From the NCBI GenBank assembly GCA_009760855.2, contig WPIO01000005.1:5008001-5072000 (forward strand): 64,000 nucleotides of DNA. Reading direction: 5' to 3'. The translations under genes were made by a program, and so were the position numbers. The DNA comes from Cristatella mucedo (taxonomy: Eukaryota; Bryozoa; Phylactolaemata; Cristatellidae). The notes under the pieces were generated by a model that was not told the origin of the DNA, searched no databases, and saw only the letters and a list, made by a program, of their open reading frames with translations. Below, in pieces: positions 31,217 to 64,000 of the stretch (the stretch's first letter is position 1; every line of letters begins with the position of its first letter).

Positions 31217-31625
31217 CGCAAGAAGTATGCTAACCGAGGTATGAAGAGGTTATGCAATACAATACCAAAGTAAGGCAGTGCCTAATGAGTTTAACGAAAG
31301 TGGAATGCGCACTGAAATTTGTAAACTTTGTCATATCGCTAGGAGTAATGGTTTCAAGCGCTTATATCCCATCAGTCCCAGAGTTATCTGACGTTGTTCC
31401 TGCATTCGCAGCTGTAGCCACAATGTTTTTATCAGTCGATAGAGTTCTTGCTGAAATAGACAAACGAATGTGATCAACTTTTGAAGCAAATGCAAAGTTT
31501 ATCTCAAAGTTAACCTATGGTTTGTCTGATGATGCTATAACTAGAATAGAATTTGATGATGTCGTTATATCACCAGATGAAATAGACACCTCTCAAAAAG
31601 TTTTATTACTTGCAATTCTTCATTG
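31217..31625 (+). pseudogene. Broken two-helix membrane-like ORF of the virus-like block
   Basis: An ORF at 31252-31473 contains hydrophobic stretches (VNFVISLGVMVSSAYI and VVPAFAAVATMFLSVD) and stops at a TGA, after which the same frame stays open to about 31624. The family was not recognised. An overlapping frame begins with a basic segment at 31204. Confidence 0.5.
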
Positions 31626-31682
31626 ACAAAACTTCTCTTTATATCGCTTAGGAAATATCTAACTGGTTAGTCTTACATTACC

Positions 31683-31684
<2 letters not shown>

Positions 31685-31762
<78 letters not shown>

Positions 31763-31768
31763 TATATA
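31685..31768. repeat. (TA)n microsatellite
   Basis: TA run with two interruptions (ACA, GCA), immediately next to a SINE insertion. Confidence 0.97.
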
Positions 31769-31901
31769 ATTCATTTATATAGCGCCCCAAGAGAACCTAA
31801 TCTCTATTCAGGCGCTTCACATATGCCTCGGGGCTCGAGCCCACGACCTCAGTCAGACCTTGGTCGGAGCGAGCACCTTAACCACTAGACCAAACCAGCA
31901 T
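31769..31901 (-). mobile_element. SINE family 1, inserted in the virus-like block
   Basis: Full-length, well-preserved copy directly adjoining the (TA)n tract. It separates the plus-strand ORF from the integrase-like remnant, so it postdates that insertion. Confidence 0.88.
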
Positions 31902-31914
31902 TCTAACAATCGTA

Positions 31915-32680
31915 TACTTTGTCAAACTCCATATCGGATCTGTAGCTCTTCTTATTTTTCTCATTTTCCCCTTCACCCGGGTCTAGTAAATATCTAACAG
32001 TTGTTCCAAGTTCTAATAACTTCTTGTTTTCCTACTTTTCCCTGGTACTCCGGTTTTTTTTGTTCGACTCTTTTTTATAGCTTTTGCTGATTCAATTCAT
32101 GTTGTTCTTGTAATGTTCAGGTAATCTAAATTCTTAGGTGGCTTCCTAATCCACTCCTTAGTGCTAGTAGGATCTCGGGAATCCAGACTTTCTAATTCTT
32201 TTTCATACTGAGCAATGAAAACTATTTCTACTACAGTTCTATTCATTCTCTCAACTAATGCAACACTTTTCTTGCTTGTTGCTTCTATCACTCGTCTTTC
32301 ATGTTTATTCATTTCTGTCTTGAATTCTCCTTTGAACTCTGATCCAGGATCTACTCTTATTCTTTTCGGCTATTCCAAAGGACTTTTTGAGTAAATATCA
32401 ATTATTGCTTGTTTGAATTCTCTCGATGATTTTGTTTTAAGTTCTCTTGAGTCTTTATACTTACTAGTAACATTAATCACACTTAATGCGTATTTATATC
32501 CCGAATCAGTTGGCATATACAGAATATGCACTTGATGACTTTCATTACGCACTTCTGTGCCCAAGAAACCATGAGGAATTACTTTTGGCCTTGGTTTGAA
32601 TACCTGGCTTATATCTGAATCAGGGGAATACTTACCTTATTTTCTCCTCTCTTTTAAAGTTAAGAATGACATTCTATAGA
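31915..32680 (-). pseudogene. Broken retroviral-type (rve/DDE) integrase of the virus-like block
   Basis: Two open pieces (32370-32564 and 32097-32312) lie in one frame, separated by a TAG. The first includes SGYKYALSVINVTSKY and the second VERMNRTVVEIV, as in Polinton-type integrases; a VDPGSEF segment lies between the TAG and the second piece. The first catalytic Asp position appears to read His (QVHILYMP). A distal RRATDPIWSL segment near 31930 suggests the C-terminal domain. Inactive. Confidence 0.7.
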
Positions 32681-32750
32681 TAATGAAAATATTTCGCAGA
32701 GTTTGTTTTCATACTTTATCAGAAAAAGAATACCTAGAAACTAATCTGGA

Positions 32751-32951
32751 GTGCAAAAAATAAAGCGAAGACCAAAGCTAAAATATGAATTACGTTGTGA
32801 TCTGTGCGACCTCGATTCAGCAGAAACAGAATTTGACTCCGGCATCCTACACAATTCCACAATTATCATCTGCGAAGATTGTCACTACGCTAGGAATCAG
32901 TTTACCAATTCAGAACCAACGAAGATCTATGCCCTTGCAACAAAGCACTAA
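32751..32951 (+). other. Small ORF with CxxC pairs, unassigned
   Basis: The open frame encodes LRCDLCDLD and, about 25 residues later, IICEDCHYA, a spacing that could form a zinc ribbon. The frame opens with GTG after a stop and has no suitable ATG. It is on the strand opposite the main viral-like genes, so it may be chance. Confidence 0.25.
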
Positions 32952-33229
32952 ACAAAATATCTTCGGAAATCTATAGGCATTACAAGTGTGCAGCGCTTAA
33001 AACAATATTGCTCACCACAAAGCTGTTTCCACTAATCAAAGGAAAGCAAAAAGCAAATAAGCTAAAGGAACTTGTAGTATTACTGACTCACCTTTACTAT
33101 TCACGTTAATACATAACGGACCAGGGGATTGACTCTTAGATTCCGATGTTGTCAACAAAGTAATGGTCAGTTGTCAGTCTGCTGAAAAAGCGTAATACTT
33201 TGAATCTGTACCAGTACTTACAGTGTTTA

Positions 33230-34110
33230 TCACACCAACTTCTCCTGAACTACTGTAGTATCTAAACTAGGCAGCAGATACACACAATTAGCATTACCAA
33301 CAACCATCACGCTAAGCATTAGGATTGGAGGAATTGTTCTATTTGTCCATAAATAACTAGTTGAAGTTTTGATAATAGAGTTCATAGACTTTGGGTAGAA
33401 TGATACTTGAATCACATCAGTTATTTTTTTTTACTGCTTTGTCAACATTAGTCGCAGCATCGGTAGGATTGACAGGATCCGCTAGATCGAGTATCTGATT
33501 ACCTCGCACGTTCAATCTCGTCGTCGCTGGATTTCCATACAACACAGCATCTCGCTTCATTCCTCCATAAGTAACACAAAAGTTATTAGGTAGACCAGTA
33601 GGAGCAATAGCGGCAGAATTCCAATACGCTGAAGTAATGGCAAATTCATTCATATTTAAATCGCCATTGATCGTATCCCCAGCCTTATTGACATAATTGC
33701 TGATCTGTGAGATATTAACAGCATCTGTGGGATTTACTCAATTTTCAAAATTTGTAGCAGCCATTCCATTGAAACTAACAGCCCACTGCCTATTGTTAAA
33801 AAGTTGGAATCTGCATAAGATTTCGTAAAAGCATAATTAGTATTTACCGGATCAGCAAGATTCGTCACTATATTCCCATTTGCAGAAACATCGGACAGCA
33901 AAGTACCATTGAATTTCTTAACGCAGGGACTAAGATCTACTCTGCAATTCATCTATATACTCTGCTATTAAAACTTGAGATTTATCAAGCACTTCTCTGA
34001 CTATTGGTACCATCCTTGCGAACCTACAAGGATCTTCTTCTTCCTCCAATTTCTAGTCACCGCTTTCTTCCATTCTTCCTAACGTTGAATAAAATCAAAC
34101 TTTTCCATTC
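33230..34110 (-). pseudogene. Broken fibre-like gene of the virus-like block
   Basis: Separated open pieces (33734-33952, 33417-33653, 33230-33415) contain repeats of the tail-fibre type: NLADPVNTNYAFTKSYADS, then KAGDTINGDLNMNEFAIT and LDLADPVNPTDAATN. Such repeats form trimeric fibres in phage and viral attachment proteins. Stops near 34060-34080 and between the pieces break the gene. Confidence 0.6.
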
Positions 34111-34128
34111 TTATACCGTGTAAAAATT

Positions 34129-35653
34129 TCATTCAGTATTTATATTGTCGAAAACCCATGATACCTTCATACAAGTAAATTGACTTCCATTTCCACTCGA
34201 TGTCAACTCTGCAGTGTTATCACAGATAGACAAGTAATTTACCATCACATTTGTGCCAGCAGGAATCAACTCATTAAACTCATTGCTAACATCAAGTCTA
34301 GTAGTGTTCCTGAGGGGCTGGTCATTGTGTTGCAAATCAATCACATCAATAGGATAAAGTGATAGCCATTCTGAAAATGTAACTCAAGCAGGCTCAGTAA
34401 ATTCATTAAGTCCTAGATATTGCTGTCTGAATTGTGTGAAATCAAGATATTCAGTCGAGCATTTTCCGTCCTCGGGATAGCTACTTCTAGTGAAAGAGGG
34501 CTATTGAGTAGAGCCATTAGCAAGCACAACTGCGTCCTTAAAGTTTCTGTGATTGTAAGTGCCAGGATTTTGCGAAGTCACTGTATTTGTTAGCATTTTG
34601 TGCTGCAAGAATCAACCACCTAACCTTGTCATTAGTATTTTGCACAGATAGTGATTTCGTGAATTTCAGACCTTGATTAAGATTGTTAATCATTATATTT
34701 TCATAACGCCTAAATATGTAATTCAGTTTTAGCTTCTTTCCTCGCGCTCACTTGATATTTCAGCCAAACCTCATTCAACACTTAGCGAAGGAGAAACACG
34801 GGGAACCAGCAACCGCATTTCGTAATCGCAATTCTGAATCCCATCCAAACACCATCTCCATTTACATGAGAGGTTCGTCTAGTTTGAATAGCATTAGCTG
34901 TATTTCCAACAAGTCCGTTTGCTCCAGTCACAATTGCGTTGAAGTCACTGCCTCCAACTCGAGTAAGCTCCAGAGCAAAAGGAATATTATACAAAATCCT
35001 GTTCATATCTGCGCAGAAATCCGACAATATAGCAAGTGGAAGTGAAATACTAAACGTTCCAGCAGTCTCAGCAAGAGTGTTACTAAGTGCTCTGTGATAA
35101 CTGAATCCAATATTTGAAGCAGTCACTCCAGCAGCTGCAGGACTGGTAAAATTTGCAATCCCAGTGTTCATGTCATCAGTGCTAGCAGCCTTATCCTTTT
35201 TCCAGCCAATAGCCGGACCTTCCGTCCTATTGTAGTCGTTTGGGTAGGTTAGCAGCCCCATTAGCGTTGAAACGGATCCAACAATCTCAGGCAGAGTAAT
35301 GTTTTCTATTTCCTTCGCACCCAACCTAACTCGCATCAAATTAAACAACCATGCACCAGCATTGTTTACAAGTCCAACTGCAAGATTTCAGTTAGGGGCC
35401 ACTTAATTTCCAGAAGCAGCACCGTTGGCGTGGATCTGTACCTCCAAAAGTAGGTAAGAATCAGACAAGACATAGCACAGATTTTGCTCACCTGATACAG
35501 TAAATGTTATCAGTTTAACAGAGTTACCTGTGCCTGTTTAAATACCATTAGTTTAATAGAACTCACGATACTGGTAGTTCTTGATTGGGTATCTAGGCAA
35601 AATAGGATCCTTTAGTTCCAAAATTGTATCGAGGGGAGTACTAGCCATACTTC
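34129..35653 (-). pseudogene. Broken capsid (hexon)-like gene of the virus-like block
   Basis: An ATG near 35653 opens a frame that hits a TAA after about 30 codons. A long open piece (34782-35348) carries STLMGLLTYPNDYNRTEG and FSISLPLAILSDFCADMN, typical of a double-jelly-roll capsid-like family found in invertebrate Polinton/adintovirus-type elements. A final open piece (34129-34344) ends in FTCMKVSWVF. Several stops and frame changes separate the pieces. Confidence 0.6.
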
Positions 35654-35699
35654 TCTATAAACAGTAAAAGATTTATTTTCTGCCTTGAATGTGCAGACC

Positions 35700-36268
35700 A
35701 GCACCAAGTTTTCTCATCATTCCCCATAGCCATTAGGTCTTCCTCCGACTTCCGTGACAAACACAGGCTCTTGAACTGATTTCTCTTTAATTACCTTCTC
35801 AATTTTTATGTATGCCTTTGGATCTTTTTCTTTCAGTGTCTCAGAGTGGTCTTCAACCTCCCCCTACTCAAACACTATGGACTTTCTCTTCTTCTTTGGC
35901 TTCATCTTCTCAAGCATAGCATGCTTGATTTCAAGATTCGTTTCTTTCATCTTGCGGTCATAGTCTTCTTCTTTCTTTCTCTTCTCTATAATTTTTCATG
36001 GTCAATTTCTTTGTTTTTCGCTTCTCTTCCTCAAGTTTGTCATCAAGTTCTCGTTGTTTCTTAGCGTATTCCTGATGAAAATTTATTTTTCCTTCTTGGT
36101 CTGCAGTTCAATCAGTTTACGTGCCTGATGCATCTCGATACCTTTGTTAGTAATGTTCACACCAACATTTTTCGTTCCAGAAATCACAGGAGTAACTTTT
36201 CCAATACCATAAAAAAATAAATCTATCAAGAACACCAGAGCCATACGTTCCTCCTCTAATCTTACCAT
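35700..36268 (-). pseudogene. Broken coiled-coil ORF of the virus-like block
   Basis: An open piece at 36083-36268 has a short hydrophobic stretch (ALVFLIDLFFYGIG) followed by a Lys/Glu-rich helix and stops at TAA. A charged, Lys/Glu/Gln-rich continuation is visible in another frame down to about 35700. No family recognised. Confidence 0.45.
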
Positions 36269-36289
36269 GACCGATGCTAGCTTAGCTTC

Positions 36290-36605
36290 CCATTCTTTTA
36301 TACTATTTCGAAATTTCTATTGTCAACATGACATCAGATACAAAATTAGCATCATTACCATTTTAATCTGTTAGTATAATACTAAAACTGCTTATCGCTT
36401 CTATATCTCCTCTTGTTGGAAGAAACATAACGCTCGGCAAATGCGCATCAACACCATCACCAGGATTTCCATCTGAATTATCAATAACATACAACGATCC
36501 ACACTATTTGAGGTAACCAGTCAGATATTCTACAAAATTCATCTCAGGATTACCCAAGTCGCAATAAAAAAATACCCACATCGCTCATTTGTTATCTGGT
36601 AAACT
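36290..36605 (-). pseudogene. Small broken ORF at the right end of the virus-like block
   Basis: The minus strand starts MSLPDN near 36605 and contains the segment DAHLPSVMFLPTRGDIEAIS, but has two in-frame stops before it. Unrecognised. Confidence 0.4.
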
Positions 36606-36610
36606 CATTT

Positions 36611-37237
36611 TATTTCATGCCTTGTAAGTACCAGAGAAGTACATTGGTTTCAGGTGAGTTCACGAGTTGAATGAACCTAAGAATCGCCACCGAGAGTAGG
36701 GTCGCGAGAATAACGACCACACAAATTTGGCCTCTCACCTGTCCAGCAAAAGATACGATTTCCACAGCATCGTATCATAGTTAGAGTGGCTTACCTACCT
36801 ATCTGAAAATGTTTGCTCCGCCACTGGTAGACGAGTACGACACGGCGAGAAAGGAAAGTAAGTTAATAACTTGGGAAAGGCTTTCCGGGAAAGTGTAAAG
36901 TACCTAGTAACGCGAACCGTAGAGGGAGTTTTAATGTATTCCATATACAGAAGAACGGCGTATTCTGTGTAAAAGGGCTGAAGCCGTGGTTACAACGCAT
37001 AAGCATCTAATGTTCTAGGACTTGCTGCGATCGTCTCGATACAAATCTCGTCCACATATATCCTAGCGTCGTTTCGGTCAGGGACTGTATGCGACACGCC
37101 CCCAGACTTTTGATAGGTCGGCTGGTACACCCAGACCATGATAAAGTACAAGTGGCTTCAAGACGGTCGGCTGATTTGGCTCCACCCCTAGTTGGTGACA
37201 TAGTAGCCAAACTAGAGGGAAAACGGCACAACATCGG
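36611..37237. other. Intergenic, nothing recognised
   Basis: Right flank of the virus-like block. Searched by eye for terminal inverted repeats matching 31.0-31.2 kb; none found. Confidence 0.35.
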
Positions 37238-37392
37238 CGGTGATTTAATAACAAACAGCCAATTTAGCAGCCTCATTTGCATAGCGGTAGAAATGCCTTT
37301 ATGGCTACCACTACCACTTGCACTTGGTAATAAAGGATGGCCCAATACAGAATTTAAACCCACGACCTCGGTCGCCAAGAGCCAGCACATAC
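37238..37392 (-). mobile_element. SINE family 2, diverged
   Basis: Minus-strand copy with the GCATAGCGGTAGAAATGCC body and a degenerate B box near 37352. Confidence 0.65.
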
Positions 37393-38857
37393 CGCATAGT
37401 CGATATTGTAAATGCAGCTTAAGAATTTAAACAGTGAATATCCCTGTCTACGACCTCTAAAAAATGAGCACTTGCCGACATACTTGGTTTAAAAAAGGAA
37501 CAGTCTAAAGATCTGAGAGGATCTAAGGGTTAGAAATCCGATAGTACTACTAGTTCAACTAGACAGGGAGGAGGTAAGCCAGCTGGTCTGGTAAAAGTCA
37601 GGTTCCACTTTTTGAATTGCCTCAAATTACCGATAAGTATGATGAGCAGCTGCTCTTTTCGTTCAAGCTTAGTGATAATATTGTCTCAAGGTAAGTTTTA
37701 TCGTACATGAACAAGCATTCGCTTGGCGAAGAACAAGTCCGGCTTGATGACCAGGACATAAGGGGAGGGTGTAGTGTGGGGAGCCCAGGCTCCAGCACTC
37801 GCCAGGCTGACGCCTACCTTGCTGACACCCTGTGCTACCTTTCTGACGTTGAGCCACACCGGTTGGCGGCTCCGCCTTGAGCACACTGTCTGCTGCTGCT
37901 GCCCTACTCTATAGGATATATTTAGAACAAGTCACTAGATAGCATTTTTTGGGAATAATAATAATAGTAATAAGCCTTTTGCGTAGCACCCCAAGAGAAC
38001 CAAATGTCTACCTAGGCAATTAAGAAATTGCAGAATGACAGCAATAACTAAGAGTTAATTACAAGTTATTGTATTTAGAAAAAGTCTGGTAAAGCCTCAC
38101 CAGCATCAATTTACAGTGGTTTAGCCTGGAGAACAAGGTATCAAGCAACACTTTCAGCAAGGTATTGCCGACAATCCTGGATACCATAAGTGAATATAAA
38201 ACCATCTACTTAAGCATCGGCCAAACAAAATTGACCGATGCGAGGCAACCGTCGATGAGAATATAGCGATTTCGGGCACTCGAGGGTCTCTCGATTGCAC
38301 CTCAATAACGAGTACAACCTGCTTCCAGCCAAGCGTTTCGAGCTCCGAATAAGGAATTCAGTTTCGGCATCATTAAGCTTAAGAAATAAGTTGAGATCTC
38401 AGCTAAACTGAAAATGAGGGTTGACCGAACAGAGCAGCTAGGCTCCTTCATATATAAGTGATAGCAAACACCACGGGTCAGCTGCCACAAGGCATGGACT
38501 AAAACGAATCAAAACAGGCCACAACGTCGACATCTGACTACATTTAATAAAATCTCTTTAAGACAATATGATGGTCGAAAGTGTCAAATACAGCCGATAT
38601 AATGCATCCCCAGCATTATGTAATCCCCAGCATAACATCTCCACAGCCACGAGTAGCCACAGAAGAATGACGTTGCTTAACTACAGACTCAAAAGTTTTC
38701 CTTATAAGCCTTTTCTTTTAAGCTTTCCACAAATTAATCAGCAGCAACCATAGATAAAAAGGGGGATACGTATGTTATTAAACAGAAAATAATACACAAC
38801 CTAGCTTTAAAGTATAAATCTAATTAGGACCAACTTGAATGATTTGGGAACAACCCC
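37393..38857. other. Intergenic, almost featureless
   Basis: Downstream of gene A. Only the short tail fragment at 37955-38027 was recognised. Confidence 0.4.
37955..38027 (-). mobile_element. LINE/SINE tail fragment
   Basis: (AAT)n followed by an inverted tail motif with CCCCAAGAGAACC. Too short to assign to the LINE or the SINE. Confidence 0.5.
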
Positions 38858-38863
38858 TTTATT
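38858..38863 (-). promoter_or_regulatory. Candidate poly(A) signal, gene A
   Basis: AATAAA on the minus strand, 178 nt after the gene A stop codon. Confidence 0.55.
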
Positions 38864-39040
38864 GAGATGGCTGCCTGCACATTTGCAAGGACTTAGGATT
38901 TGCAGGCTACATTCATGATGCAAACAGCCACAAGTCATTGAAAGCTTTAAGAGGGTAAATCGACGCGACACTCATCACGCTTGTACACTCATAAATATGG
39001 CATTTCCTTTTACATATTTCAAGTCATCTGCAATTTTTAA

Positions 39041-64000
<24,960 letters not shown>

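Larger units (their letters stand above)
31200..36610. mobile_element. Degraded Polinton/adintovirus-like insertion
   Basis: An AT-richer block with dense ORF remnants, mostly on the minus strand. In minus-strand order they are: a short broken ORF (36290-36605), a coiled-coil ORF (36083-36268), a capsid-like gene (34129-35653), a fibre-like gene (33230-34110) and an integrase-like gene (31915-32680); one remnant on the plus strand (31217-31625) faces them. Integrase next to double-jelly-roll capsid genes is the hallmark of Polintons and adintoviruses. All recognisable genes contain stops or frameshifts, no DNA polymerase B was seen, and no terminal repeats were identified. It is an old insertion, not a live element. 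Confidence 0.65.

Noticed and set aside
36611-37237. Right terminal inverted repeat of the virus-like block matching the MITE arms
   Set aside because: I looked for GTTGTATGAAAATCC or its complement and found no match on this side.

Overview
The window is nuclear DNA from an animal, most likely an invertebrate. It has spliced genes with GT-AG introns of 0.1 to 6 kb, dense LINE and tRNA-derived SINE copies, hAT and virus-like remnants, and long CA, CT and TA microsatellites. I cannot name the species.

The only host genes I can reconstruct are two tandem, head-to-tail paralogues on the minus strand. Both encode class III PLP-fold proteins of the ethanolamine-phosphate / 5-phosphohydroxy-lysine phospho-lyase group (ETNPPL/PHYKPL, once called AGXT2-like). 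Copy A (exons from 62812 down to 39041) keeps every cofactor-binding motif I can check; its first coding exon was not found and probably lies beyond the right edge. Copy B (28569 down to 9860, 11 exons, 521 codons) is open from a plausible start to its stop, and all splice phases match. However, the Schiff-base lysine is serine, the aspartate under the pyridine nitrogen is asparagine, and the SCGGQ and NTYGGNP motifs are changed. B therefore looks like a conserved pseudoenzyme rather than simple debris. It has also lost or gained introns relative to A, uses one GC-AG intron, and has a 90-nt exon between two long (UG)n tracts.

Layout: 1-9.8 kb is intergenic, with LINE fragments and a broken hAT transposase at 2.3-4.2 kb. 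9.9-28.6 kb is gene B; its introns hold a near-complete LINE reverse transcriptase ORF (20.6-22.6 kb) and a mosaic of LINE pieces (15.8-18.5 kb). 28-31 kb is CpG-rich, promoter-like DNA with a second repeat family, a (CT)n tract and a fold-back MITE at 31.03 kb. 31.2-36.6 kb is an AT-richer, multiply broken block with integrase, capsid-like and fibre-like ORFs, which I read as an old Polinton/adintovirus-type insertion. 37-39 kb is intergenic with SINEs. 39.0-62.8 kb is gene A, including a relict duplicated exon at 40.95-41.11 kb and many LINE and SINE insertions. 62.8-64 kb shows nothing I can call.

The dominant LINE (CR1/L2-like RT) ends in a hairpin tail followed by (ATT)n. A tRNA-derived SINE family carries a closely similar tail, which suggests that it is mobilised by this LINE.
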